Below, piece after piece: positions 36,720 through 45,117 of a stretch of 64,000 bases of DNA. The DNA is from Pontiellaceae bacterium B12219 (GTDB lineage Bacteria; Verrucomicrobiota; Kiritimatiellia; Kiritimatiellales; Pontiellaceae), in contig JARNMJ010000013.1 of assembly GCA_029432795.1 (NCBI GenBank), positions 1-64,000 of the forward strand, given 5' to 3'. Every line of letters begins with the position of its first letter. Positions within the stretch are counted from its first letter, which is position 1. The notes under the pieces are model-generated. The model worked only from the letters and a program-made list of their open reading frames with translations. It made no database searches and was not told where the DNA came from. The position numbers were made by a program, and so were the translations under genes.

Positions 36720-36734
36720 TTCCAAGGTTTGGAA
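36720..36734. repeat. Palindrome copy upstream of a membrane-protein gene
   Basis: TTCCAAGGTTTGGAA, exact, in the 5' untranslated region of the 36166-36705 gene (minus strand). Confidence 0.85.
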
Positions 36735-36893
36735 TTAGTATGTTTTGGGAAAGCGGGATAGTGCGGATTCTTTAAGCCTTGTTCAAGCCTCCTTATCGTT
36801 TACTCGTCAACCATAGAACAGCCAAAGACAAGCATCCCCTCCCCTTCTACGGTGCACCGACCTCCAACACCATTTTTGATGGAGACCCAAAAA

Positions 36894-36919
36894 AAGGCCC
36901 TTGCTGAGGCAAGGACCTT
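36894..36919 (-). terminator. Terminator of tRNA-Lys
   Basis: AAGGCCCTTGC / loop TGAG / GCAAGGACCTT, with a single mismatch. On the minus strand it ends in a T-run (complement of the A-run at 36889-36895) right after the tRNA. Confidence 0.85.
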
Positions 36920-36923
36920 AAAA

Positions 36924-36999
<76 letters not shown>

Positions 37000-37104
37000 G
37001 TAAAAGAGGACAAAACATACGGATCGATTTGAGCTCCTGCAACTCATTTTTTTACATTAATGCTCAATTCGTCATTAAATATAAAATTAATCTTATTAAT
37101 ATAT

Positions 37105-39006
37105 TTAAATCTTAACTTTACTCTTTTTCATCCACATCCCTAAAATCGAAACATCAGAAGGATTGACTCCTGAAATACGACTGGCCTGCCCTATATTTTC
37201 CGGCTTTATCTTTTTTAATTTTTCCCGTGCTTCAAAACGCAAACTTTTTATCTGATCATAATCAAAATCAATTGGAATAAGCTGTTTCTCCTGTTTTCGA
37301 ACAACCTCAATCCGTTCTGATTCGCGTTTAATATACCCCGCATATTTAACTTCAATTTCAACCTGTTTAATCACATCCTCATCCAGATCAGAAGCAGCCT
37401 GAGGAAGGTTTATATATAAATTTTCAGGTCTTCGCAGGTGCTGAGCCAGTGATTTTCCTTCAAAAAATACTTTCTCCAATCTCTCACATTCAGATTTTAT
37501 CTGACGATCCTGCTGTTCAATTGATTGAATCTCATCCGGGGAAACAATCCCCAGCTGCTTTGTATGATTCAATAACCTGAAATAAACATTATCCTGCCGT
37601 AACGTCAGTCTATGCTCAGAACGCGAAGTAAACATACGATAAGGTTCATCAGTTCCTTTTGTAACCAAATCATCAATAAGAACCCCTATATAACTTTCAT
37701 TGCGGCTCAATGTCAGCGATTCTTCACCTAATACTTTAAGTGCAGCATTTGCTCCGGCAACAAACCCCTGCCCCGCCGCTTCTTCATAGCCTGTTGTTCC
37801 ATTCAACTGGCCTGCAAAAAACAGACTTTCTACCCGTTTAGTCTCCAATGTATGGAAAAGTTGCGTAGGATTCGCATAGTCGTATTCAATTGCATATCCA
37901 GGACGAAGAATTTCAGCATTCTCCAATCCCTGGATAGAGTGGATCATTTGTTCCTGCACATCCTCCGGCAGACTGTTTGAAGTTCCATTTGGATATAGGC
38001 GGATATTATTTCTTCCTTCCGGCTCAATGAAGACATGATGTGCATTTCGATCTGCAAACTTTATGATTTTATCTTCAATAGAAGGGCAATAGCGAACTCC
38101 CGTTCCTTCCACCATACCTCCGTACATTGCACTCTTATGGAGGTTATCCGCGATAATCTGATGTGTATTTTCATTGGTATGCGTCAACCAGCAGGGTAAC
38201 TGATCGGATCCGGGCATCCAGGGATGAAGATGCTGATGTTCCACGTGGAACATCTTGTTTAATTCTTCCTTACTCAACCCTTCATGTTCCACGTGGAACA
38301 TATGCCATTCTTTTTTCGCGGTTCGGGAAAAAAACGGAGGAGGAATTTCTCCGGGTTGAATCTCCATTTTTGAATAATCAATTGAATCTCTGTGCAGTCG
38401 GGGTGGGGTGCCTGTTTTTAAACGCGCCAACTCAAATCCGAAGCGAGCAAATGATGCGGACAAATCTTCCGCCGACTCTTCGCCCATTCGTCCTTCTTTA
38501 ATACTTTTCGTTCCGATCAAAACCCGACCACGCAAAAAAGTTCCGGTGCAAATTACCACAGCTTCAGCATCAATATCACCGCTTCCCCGTGTAGTTACAC
38601 CACATATTTTAGTTCCTTTTGTCCGTATTTCAGTGACGATATCATCGTGAATATCCAGATTATCCTCCATCGACAACACCGCTTGAATACGCAAAGGAAA
38701 AAGATCTTTATCACATTGCACACGGTTTGACTGCACAGCGGGACCTTTTCGGGTATTCAGCATGCGATATTGGATTCCTGTGTAGTCAGTATTACGGCCA
38801 AGTTCTCCACCCAGCGCATCCAATTCCGAAACTAAATGCGATTTAGCAATACCACCGACTGCCGGATTACAGGGTAATCTTCCTATAAGTGATTTATTAA
38901 GCGTTATTAATAACGTTTTAACCCCCATACGCGCTGAGGCCAAAGCAGCCTCATAGCCTGCATGTCCACCACCCACAACAATAACTTTATATAAAGACTT
39001 ACTCAT
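37105..39006 (-). CDS. mnmG: tRNA uridine 5-carboxymethylaminomethyl modification enzyme
   Basis: This 633-residue FAD enzyme acts with MnmE on tRNA wobble uridine. FAD-binding [14 protein letters not shown] (residues 8-21), [37 protein letters not shown] and [12 protein letters not shown] match the family. Compared with E. coli MnmG there are roughly 30 extra residues (about 230-265) between FFSR and LPCWLTHT. They contain MFHVEH twice, each coded by a parS palindrome. The start is at 39006; upstream in-frame sequence to 39156 is not MnmG-like. Near dnaN-dnaA, as is common for mnmG at origins. Confidence 0.97.
   Translation of the reverse strand: MSKSLYKVIVVGGGHAGYEAALASARMGVKTLLITLNKSLIGRLPCNPAVGGIAKSHLVSELDALGGELGRNTDYTGIQYRMLNTRKGPAVQSNRVQCDKDLFPLRIQAVLSMEDNLDIHDDIVTEIRTKGTKICGVTTRGSGDIDAEAVVICTGTFLRGRVLIGTKSIKEGRMGEESAEDLSASFARFGFELARLKTGTPPRLHRDSIDYSKMEIQPGEIPPPFFSRTAKKEWHMFHVEHEGLSKEELNKMFHVEHQHLHPWMPGSDQLPCWLTHTNENTHQIIADNLHKSAMYGGMVEGTGVRYCPSIEDKIIKFADRNAHHVFIEPEGRNNIRLYPNGTSNSLPEDVQEQMIHSIQGLENAEILRPGYAIEYDYANPTQLFHTLETKRVESLFFAGQLNGTTGYEEAAGQGFVAGANAALKVLGEESLTLSRNESYIGVLIDDLVTKGTDEPYRMFTSRSEHRLTLRQDNVYFRLLNHTKQLGIVSPDEIQSIEQQDRQIKSECERLEKVFFEGKSLAQHLRRPENLYINLPQAASDLDEDVIKQVEIEVKYAGYIKRESERIEVVRKQEKQLIPIDFDYDQIKSLRFEAREKLKKIKPENIGQASRISGVNPSDVSILGMWMKKSKVKI
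38235..38254. promoter_or_regulatory. parS site (ParB binding), copy 1, inside mnmG
   Basis: GATGTTCCACGTGGAACATC, a perfect 20-bp palindrome containing TGTTCCACGTGGAACA, which fits the TGTTNCACGTGNAACA parS consensus. ParB loads here to organise and segregate the origin region. Confidence 0.92.
38284..38301. promoter_or_regulatory. parS site (ParB binding), copy 2, inside mnmG
   Basis: ATGTTCCACGTGGAACAT, perfect 18-bp palindrome with the same 16-bp parS core, 48 bases from copy 1, in the same reading frame (both read MFHVEH). Confidence 0.92.
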
Positions 39007-39193
39007 ACAATTACCTATCCTTAAAATTAGAAAGGCGAAATCGTTACATTCAGCAACAAATTGTTCAACAACAGGTTGTGCAAAATAGTGATTTAATTTC
39101 ACATCGATACTCCTGTAAAATACCGCTGAGTCAGGTTGCTTTTGGCATATTGCCAATATTCATTCTTGTTTATGAACACCATATGGAAAAACT

Positions 39194-40042
39194 ATGAAAA
39201 TTATGATTTCAGGGTCACACGGATTAGTAGGATCAGCATTGGCTGCTTTGCTTCAACGCAATGGCCACACCGTCATTCAACTTAACCGGGCGTTCGACGA
39301 TGCACTCGATTTTCATGATGTTCATGCAGTTGTTCATCTGGCCGGTGAAAGTATTGCCGAAGGACGATGGAACTCAGAAAAGAAAAAACGCATAGAGCAG
39401 AGCAGGGTAGGGGGGACGCAGAAAATTTCACAATTAATATCGCAGTCTGATGAAAAACCTTCCGTTTTCATCAGTGCATCAGCAATTGGCTATTATGGAA
39501 ACCGGGCTGAAGAAATTCTTACTGAGGAAAGTACTGCAGGAAATGATTTCTTATCGACGGTATGTGTTAAATGGGAAAATGCGACAGAAGCCGCTCAACA
39601 TGCAGGAGTACGAACTGTGAACCTCCGAACCGGTATTGTTCTCTCAAAACAAGGCGGAGCACTCGCTAAAATGTTACCTCCATTTAAACTGGGTGGGGGA
39701 GGAGTTATGGGGAGCGGAAAACAATATATGAGCTGGATCAGTCTCGACGATATGGTTGAAGCAATTCTCTGCATTATTAAAGATAAAACAGTAAGCGGAC
39801 CGGTCAACATGACAGCACCACATCCTGTTACAAATAAAGAATTTACAAAAACACTCGGTAAAACACTGAAACGACCGACCGTTATGCCTTTACCATCATT
39901 TGCAGCACGGCTTATTTTTGGCGAAATGGCTGATGCGCTTCTGCTCTCCAGCACGCGGGTTGAGCCGGTTAAATTAGTAAAAGCAGGATATCAATTTAAA
40001 CATCATGATCTAAAAACAGCACTTGAGGATATTTTAAAATGA
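39194..40042 (+). CDS. TIGR01777-type NAD-dependent epimerase/dehydratase (SDR)
   Basis: This 282-residue extended short-chain dehydrogenase-like protein has MISGSHGLVGSALAALL (Rossmann motif), VHLAGESIAEGRW (family hallmark), SASAIGYYG and NLRTGIVLS. It has a C-terminal DUF1731-like segment (about 235-282: LPSFAARLIFGEMADALLLSSTRVEPVKL). The physiological substrate of this family is unknown. Its stop overlaps the HNH gene start (ATGA at 40039). Confidence 0.92.
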   Translation: MKIMISGSHGLVGSALAALLQRNGHTVIQLNRAFDDALDFHDVHAVVHLAGESIAEGRWNSEKKKRIEQSRVGGTQKISQLISQSDEKPSVFISASAIGYYGNRAEEILTEESTAGNDFLSTVCVKWENATEAAQHAGVRTVNLRTGIVLSKQGGALAKMLPPFKLGGGGVMGSGKQYMSWISLDDMVEAILCIIKDKTVSGPVNMTAPHPVTNKEFTKTLGKTLKRPTVMPLPSFAARLIFGEMADALLLSSTRVEPVKLVKAGYQFKHHDLKTALEDILK

Positions 40043-40389
40043 AACGTAGTGATGCTTTGCATAAAATTCATCAGGAACTTTCGGATAAAGAAAAAGGGTA
40101 TCGCGCTAAAGCCCTTAAAATGTACCCCCATGTGTGCGGCAGTTGTGCAAGAGAGTTTTCAGGTGCCAAATTAAAAGAGCTCACGGTTCACCATAAGGAT
40201 CACAATCACGACAACAACCCTCCGGACGGAAGCAACTGGGAGTTGCTTTGTGTTTACTGCCATGACAATGAGCATGAAAAACACAAAATGAAGGGATATG
40301 GCGGGGCCGTGGAAAAATCATTTGAGAGTAAAGGGTTCAGCGCTTTCGATGGACTGGATTCATTATTTCCAACCTCTGGAAAAGACTAG
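40039..40389 (+). CDS. yajD: HNH nuclease-domain protein (YajD-like)
   Basis: The 116-residue product has an HNH motif with zinc-binding cysteines: CGSCAREFSG, LTVHHKDHNHDNNP and WELLCVYCHDNEHEK. The arrangement is that of YajD, a putative HNH endonuclease. The C-terminal 30 residues are family-typical and include a palindrome (40367-40381) encoding FPTSGK just before the stop. It is translationally coupled to the SDR gene. Confidence 0.88.
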   Translation: MKRSDALHKIHQELSDKEKGYRAKALKMYPHVCGSCAREFSGAKLKELTVHHKDHNHDNNPPDGSNWELLCVYCHDNEHEKHKMKGYGGAVEKSFESKGFSAFDGLDSLFPTSGKD

Positions 40390-40401
40390 GACCGGTAACA
40401 A

Positions 40402-40626
40402 ATGCAACAGTCTGTTGCACAGTCATTGCAAATGGAATTTAAACAGTCAGATCAAAAAGACCTCAGGAAACTGAAGTTCATATTCATGGCATTGTTTAGT
40501 TTTGTTACCACCGTCATGGCATTGAACTACATGAAACAGCCCTCCGTAATGCAACTGATCTATCTTGCATTGCATATCTTTACAGGCTTATTCATTCTGA
40601 CGATTTGGATCTTCTCAAAGAGGTAG
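40402..40626 (+). CDS. Small two-helix membrane protein
   Basis: The 74-residue product has two membrane helices (about 28-46 and 53-71) and a polar N terminus rich in Gln. It starts 13 bases after the HNH gene without a clear RBS. I do not recognise it. Coding status is moderately supported by the helix pattern and operon-like spacing. Confidence 0.55.
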   Translation: MQQSVAQSLQMEFKQSDQKDLRKLKFIFMALFSFVTTVMALNYMKQPSVMQLIYLALHIFTGLFILTIWIFSKR

Positions 40627-40819
40627 AATAAAAAAATGGACTACCAAAATGGTCAAAGTCTGTGTTCCCCATAAATAGTCCTGCAACCAAATCCTGGTCG
40701 AGGAGGCTAAAGTTTGATTCCTGAGTCAATTCAGCTCTAACGTTGTTTTTTTGTATGAATAATGAAGAGAGCGGTTACCTGATCATAACTGTTTCCATTC
40801 GAAATTCATTTAAGCGTGA

Positions 40820-41116
40820 TCAGAACGTACGATTTACCTGAATTGTATATTGATTCGATAAATGAATTAAAAAAAAAGCGGATAACAATGCCAGCCAGAA
40901 TAACAGGAAGACGACGAATCCTTTCATCCATCGGTTCTTCAACGTCATTTTTAAATAGATAAAAGGAATGCTGGGGATCTGAACCCAAAGCTTACGGGAA
41001 TTTACAGTGCCTCCCCCAAACTTATTAATCTGATCACGCATATAGATCCATAATCCGAAAGAAGCTAATCCGAGAGGGAAGGCGAATACAAAAAAATAAG
41101 CTGCGTCTAATTCCAT
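40820..41116 (-). CDS. Small two-helix membrane protein
   Basis: The 98-residue product has two hydrophobic segments (about 6-26 and 66-85) separated by a basic loop (MRDQINKFGGGTVNSRKLWVQIP). No family recognised. It starts 8 bases after the upstream small gene on the minus strand, so the two probably form one transcript. Confidence 0.65.
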   Translation of the reverse strand: MELDAAYFFVFAFPLGLASFGLWIYMRDQINKFGGGTVNSRKLWVQIPSIPFIYLKMTLKNRWMKGFVVFLLFWLALLSAFFLIHLSNQYTIQVNRTF

Positions 41117-41124
41117 CAAACGAA

Positions 41125-41364
41125 CTACATAACCGTTTTAACAAAAGCACTGAATTCTTCTGGAGTCATATCGTCCAGCTTCAGGCCACGGGCCTTAAGT
41201 TCTGCTTCAATTTTTTGAATAAGCTGCTGAATAAATTCATGACTTTCATCAGATCCCATCAGCACATCATAGTTCTCCCCTTTGGTGATTCGAATATGGC
41301 CGTCGTCGGTATCAAAACCGACTCCCAACAAACGGATAACTTTCTTTCGATTAGCTTCGGGCAT
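41125..41364 (-). CDS. Small soluble protein of unknown function
   Basis: The 79-residue product is of alpha/beta character, with RLLGVGFDTDDGHIRITKGENYDVLMGSDESHEFIQQLIQKIEAEL and an acidic C-terminal helix. I do not recognise a family. It heads a two-gene minus-strand unit ending at 40820. Confidence 0.65.
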   Translation of the reverse strand: MPEANRKKVIRLLGVGFDTDDGHIRITKGENYDVLMGSDESHEFIQQLIQKIEAELKARGLKLDDMTPEEFSAFVKTVM

Positions 41365-41425
41365 TTTTTTTAATAAACCTGCTTGATCCCATTCTCAGAA
41401 ATGGCTATTTTCTGCGCTCATTCAT

Positions 41426-41500
41426 TGCCGAATGGTGTAATTGGCAGCACAAGCGACTCTGACTCGCTTAGTCAAGGTTCGAGTCCTTGTTCGGCAACCA
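41426..41500 (+). tRNA. tRNA-Gln (anticodon CTG)
   Basis: TGCCGAA pairs with TTCGGCA, followed by A and an encoded CCA. The anticodon arm AGCGA-CTCTGAC-TCGCT gives CTG. D arm (ATGGTGTAATTGGCAGCA) and T arm (CAAGGTTCGAGTCCTTG) are intact. 75 bases. Confidence 0.96.
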
Positions 41501-41507
41501 CTCTCCC

Positions 41508-41522
41508 TTCCAATTCCCGGAA
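41508..41522. repeat. Imperfect palindrome copy after tRNA-Gln
   Basis: TTCCAATTCCCGGAA, right arm with one change, 8 bases beyond the tRNA 3' end. Confidence 0.6.
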
Positions 41523-41573
41523 AACTGAATAAAAATACGATTCAATCCTCCGGAAATTCAGCAGTTCCAGTGA

Positions 41574-42668
41574 TTAACTCACCCGAATCGGCATGATTAC
41601 ATACAGGAATGGAACATTCGTTTTAATGACGCCAGGACTCAGTTCATCTGAAAGCTCCAGATAAATTTCATCGCTGTCGAGATGTTTAAGCGGAGCCATC
41701 AGAAACGTCGGATTAAATGCAATCGTGATATCTTTTCCGGAATACTTCACCGGGACCGCTTCACGCGATTCTCCAACTTCAGGAGAGGATGTTAAAAGTT
41801 CCATGCGGTTTTCGGTTATCTGAATCTTCACAGAAGCCGCCTGATCATCCAGCATCAAAGAAACACGCCGAACAGCACTCTGCAGCATTTCGCGATCGAT
41901 CGCGATGCGCTCTTCACACTGCGACGGAATCACCTGTCGGTAATTCGGATACGTGCCATCAATCAGTTTTGAAATAATAAAAATATTTCCGAATTCAAAA
42001 GCCACCTGGGTAGCGGAGGTTTTAATGCTGGCATCACCGTCGCTATCCAGAGTTTTAATCAGTTCAGCAACTGTTTTGCTCGGCACCACAATATCCAGCT
42101 GTGCATCATCCGGCACATCAATTTCCTGCTCAACCAAAGCGAGTCGGCGACCGTCTGTACAAACGGTTGTCAACTTATTGTCACGGAAGGCCATCAGGGA
42201 CCCGTTCAGAATCGCCCGGGATTCATCCGTAGAGGCCGCGTAAGATGTTTTCTGTAGGATATCCTTAAATGTGCTCTGCTTGAGCGTATAGGAGAAACTC
42301 TCCTCGAATGTGGGCATAGGCGGAAAATCATCGCTGGAAAGTCCTTCAAGCTTACAGCTGTAGGACCCCGAGATGATGGTGGCCACATCTTCATTGCTCA
42401 CTCCGATATCCACCTGATGGCTCGGAAGATCCCGGCAGATGCTGAAAAAACGGCGGGCGGGCAGGGTGGTAGCCCCATCCTCATCAATGTCTGCCTCAAT
42501 ACTGGTCCGCACGCTGACTTCCATATCCGTGGTGGTGAGCGTGAGTTTTCCATTGCTTGCCTCCAGCAGTACATTGGAAAGAATCGGCAGAGTGGTCCGC
42601 TGACCTACAATAGACTGCACCTTTTGCAGCGCTTCAAGAATCTGATCCTTTTCAATGCTGAACTTCAT
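41574..42668 (-). CDS. dnaN: DNA polymerase III beta subunit (sliding clamp)
   Basis: The 364-residue ring-forming clamp tethers polymerase to DNA. Begins MKFSIEKDQILEALQKVQSIVGQRTTLPILSNVLLEA, with LTTTDMEVSVRT, PARRFFSICRDLP and the typical end LSPGVIKTNVPFLYVIMPIRVS (usual MPMR as MPIR). Start 42668 follows AGGAGGCTTGTTA; an in-frame TTG 6 bases upstream is less likely. Lies downstream of dnaA in the same direction, with an unusually wide gap of about 770 bases between them. Confidence 0.97.
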   Translation of the reverse strand: MKFSIEKDQILEALQKVQSIVGQRTTLPILSNVLLEASNGKLTLTTTDMEVSVRTSIEADIDEDGATTLPARRFFSICRDLPSHQVDIGVSNEDVATIISGSYSCKLEGLSSDDFPPMPTFEESFSYTLKQSTFKDILQKTSYAASTDESRAILNGSLMAFRDNKLTTVCTDGRRLALVEQEIDVPDDAQLDIVVPSKTVAELIKTLDSDGDASIKTSATQVAFEFGNIFIISKLIDGTYPNYRQVIPSQCEERIAIDREMLQSAVRRVSLMLDDQAASVKIQITENRMELLTSSPEVGESREAVPVKYSGKDITIAFNPTFLMAPLKHLDSDEIYLELSDELSPGVIKTNVPFLYVIMPIRVS

Positions 42669-42726
42669 TAACAAGCCTCCTGTTATATAGATATACTTTA
42701 TTTATAAAATCACTATTATTAATGTC

Positions 42727-42842
42727 TGTGTATAACCGATCTGAAATCTACTTATTTATCGTAAGTCCGTCACCAGTAAAGTTTTAAAAAACCTAGTAAC
42801 CCTGTGCATAAACTGAGCATAACTGGTGCCGTCTGTGCACAA
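42727..42842 (-). other. Cluster of DnaA-box-like sequences
   Basis: Two full matches to TTATNCACA on the minus strand (42735-42727, 42811-42803) and two one-mismatch copies, all in the same orientation within 116 bases, next to A+T-rich DNA and close to dnaA, dnaN and parS. Consistent with oriC. Confidence 0.6.
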
Positions 42843-42943
42843 CGTGAAGTTGTTAAATTCATCATCAGCAACTCCACAGGTTATTAAGGATTCATTAACA
42901 GGCAATTTGCGTTTTAGCGCCCTCGAAACAAATCCCGAACCGG

Positions 42944-43228
42944 TTCCGAACATTGGAAGAAATAGTGCCTGAAAATGCCGCGCTTTCCAACATTGGAAGT
43001 GAGTTTTCGCAGGGGTATCTCAAACCGGAAAAGGGGAGAGGTGGAACGCGGTAAAACCGAAAAACGGAGGGTGCTGTTCCCGCAGCGCTGCGGGTAAGAA
43101 AGGCAGGTGTTTATTTTTTTTATGATCATGCTTCTACCGGAATATGCTCCCGCCGGAAAATAACCGGTGTTCCAGCAAACCAATCGGTCACCGCTTATCT
43201 TTTCGCCTGTATATTCCAGAGCTTGGAA
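42944..43228. repeat. Three palindrome-family copies in the origin region
   Basis: TTCCGAACATTGGAA (42944-42958, one change), TTCCAACATTGGAA (42985-42998, a 14-bp form with the spacer one base shorter) and TTCCAGAGCTTGGAA (43214-43228, exact). Confidence 0.75.
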
Positions 43229-43395
43229 ACCGATCTTCATCAGCGATGCATTACACCTGTTCATCATCACGGCATCCACTGCCGATCTGCAGGGGCTCGG
43301 GATACCGACCGTTTCTGTATGCAGTGCCGCAGGTGTTCTGAAGTTATATCATTATCGATGACAACCTTGCCGCGCTCTCTGTATTGCCATAAAAA

Positions 43396-43420
43396 AAGCC
43401 GCCTCATTTTGAGACGGCTT
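43396..43420 (-). terminator. Terminator of dnaA
   Basis: AAGCCGCCTCA / loop TTT / TGAGACGGCTT (one wobble). Minus-strand T-run follows (complement of the A-run 43391-43397). It implies that dnaA and dnaN are mostly transcribed separately. Confidence 0.85.
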
Positions 43421-43442
43421 CAGGAGTATGGCTGCAAATGGA

Positions 43443-44825
43443 TTAAGACATGGTTTTGGCGGCATTCTTACTTACTTTATCCTTAAGAATGGCAATGGTC
43501 TGCTGCAGGCCTCGATCCTCTTTCGCTTTGTCGGAAACCTGTTCATGCGCATAGAGAATCGTTGCATGATTCCGGCTGAACTGTTTTCCAATCACCGGAA
43601 AAGATTGTGAGGTCATACTCCGGGATAGGTGCATTGCAATTTGCCGTGGCCACGCGATATCTTTTGTGCGTTTTTTACTCAGCAGATCAGAGGGGCGCAG
43701 ATCGAAGTGTTCTGCAACCGTGCGCTGAATAATATCCACGCTGATGGCCGCCTGGGATTCTTTATCCAGCAGATCGTGCAACAGCTCTTCCACTTTCTGA
43801 ACATCCACCTGCTGATTGGTCAGCGACATGAAGGTTGCCACTCGTATCAGCGCGCCTTCAAGGCTGCGTACATTGGAAGAAACACGTTCTGCCAGATAAT
43901 CCAGAAGCTGATGATCAATATTCAAATTCAGCAGTTCCGCTTTTTTACGCAGAATGGCCGACCGCGTTTCAACATCCGGTTTTCCAAGCTCTGTAACCAG
44001 GCCCCATTCAAAACGGGAAATCAAACGCGGAGCCAGACCTGCCATTTCACTCGGCGTGCGGTCGGAGGTCAGTACAATCTGCTTATGGCTTTCAAAAAGC
44101 GTATTGAAGGTGTGGAAAAATTCCTCCTGCAAACGCTGTTTTCCATCGAGAAATTGAATGTCATCAATCATCAGCATATCGATTTTCCGGTATTTTTTAC
44201 GGAAATTCGACACGTTGTTGTTCTGAAGCGCATCAATATATTCATTGGTAAACGTTTCGCAGGTGATATAGCAGATTTTAGAACGCGGTTTTTTCGTGAC
44301 AATGTGATTACCGATCGCCTGCATCAAATGGGTTTTACCCAGTCCAACACCGCCATAAATGAAAAGCGGATTATATGTGCGTGAAGGGGAGTTGGCCGCA
44401 GCCATACCCGCCGCGTGGGCAAATTGGTTGGCCGGACCCACCACATACGAATCGAATGTATAGTTCGGATTCAGATTATGCGTCGGCTTTTTCGACCCCA
44501 ACCCAAGGGTTGGCAGTGAAATTGGAGAATGATGCTCCGGTTCAGGTGCTTCTTCTTTGATGGCGTCAAAACAGCTGGAATCCACAACAAGCGAAATATC
44601 CATTTCCTTGCCGCTCACGACGAGCACCGCTTTGCGGATCATCGGAAAATAATTTTCCTCCAACCAGTCTTTATAGAAATCATTGGCCACAGCCAGACGC
44701 ATGGTGGTTCCGGAAATATCCAGACATTGAATAACTGCAATCCAGCGATCGTAAATATCGCCCGAAAGAATCCCCTTCAATTGTTTTTTGGCGTCTTCCC
44801 AAATATTTATAGAATTCTTACTCAT
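43443..44825 (-). CDS. dnaA: Chromosomal replication initiator DnaA
   Basis: This 460-residue ATP-dependent origin-binding protein has all four domains: domain I (1-75), an acidic linker, the AAA+ core with YGGVGLGKTH (Walker A, 157-166), MLMIDDIQFLDGK (Walker B) and RFEWGLV, and the DNA-binding domain IV with LSRSMTSQSFPVIGKQFSRNHATILYAHEQV. Family members usually have SFPEIG and GGRDHTT in that signature; here Val replaces Glu and SRNHAT the second part. A one-mismatch palindrome (43586-43600) encodes FPVIGK there. Divergent from the M24 peptidase. Confidence 0.97.
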   Translation of the reverse strand: MSKNSINIWEDAKKQLKGILSGDIYDRWIAVIQCLDISGTTMRLAVANDFYKDWLEENYFPMIRKAVLVVSGKEMDISLVVDSSCFDAIKEEAPEPEHHSPISLPTLGLGSKKPTHNLNPNYTFDSYVVGPANQFAHAAGMAAANSPSRTYNPLFIYGGVGLGKTHLMQAIGNHIVTKKPRSKICYITCETFTNEYIDALQNNNVSNFRKKYRKIDMLMIDDIQFLDGKQRLQEEFFHTFNTLFESHKQIVLTSDRTPSEMAGLAPRLISRFEWGLVTELGKPDVETRSAILRKKAELLNLNIDHQLLDYLAERVSSNVRSLEGALIRVATFMSLTNQQVDVQKVEELLHDLLDKESQAAISVDIIQRTVAEHFDLRPSDLLSKKRTKDIAWPRQIAMHLSRSMTSQSFPVIGKQFSRNHATILYAHEQVSDKAKEDRGLQQTIAILKDKVSKNAAKTMS

Positions 44826-45117
44826 TTTCCCCTAAAAACATCCCTCTTAACAGGTCACGCTACTTTGTTGACAAGTTATTAACAGGTAGTTACTTCCTAT
44901 TTCGATAAGCGAGGTTGAAAGGTAGAGAATGTGGATTCTTACCTCAAGGGCAGAGAATGAAAATCAGACTATAAATTTAAGAACCACCAAATATAGTGTA
45001 GGACAACTTTTGAAACACAATATATCATCCCTAATGTTTACGAATCATTAACACATAAATGTATGTTCCAAACATCGTGTTATTCTAAAGCACCCAAATT
45101 TAGGAGGTTGCGCGCAA
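44826..45117. other. Divergent dnaA / peptidase promoter region
   Basis: A 292-base A+T-rich spacer between divergent genes, with GTTATTAACAGGTAGTTAC near 44874-44892 resembling degenerate DnaA-box sequence and a TTAACACATAAATG stretch near 45049. It could contribute to the origin or autoregulate dnaA. No gene seen. Confidence 0.4.

Larger units (their letters stand above)
42669..43442. other. dnaA-dnaN spacer, candidate replication origin
   Basis: No convincing gene. On the side next to dnaN are DnaA-box-like sequences in one orientation: TGTGTATAA (42727-42735) and TGTGCATAA (42803-42811) fit the reverse complement of TTATNCACA. TGAGCATAA (42814-42822) and TGTGCACAA (42834-42842) have one change. 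A+T-rich stretches flank them (42675-42725, 42760-42790). Three palindrome-family copies lie at 42944-42958, 42985-42998 (14 bp) and 43214-43228, and the dnaA terminator is at 43396-43420. Confidence 0.6.

Noticed and set aside
42914-43279. A 121-codon open frame between dnaA and dnaN on the minus strand
   Set aside because: It has no family resemblance, no good RBS, contains three palindrome-family copies and overlaps the origin-like region; codon pattern does not look coding.
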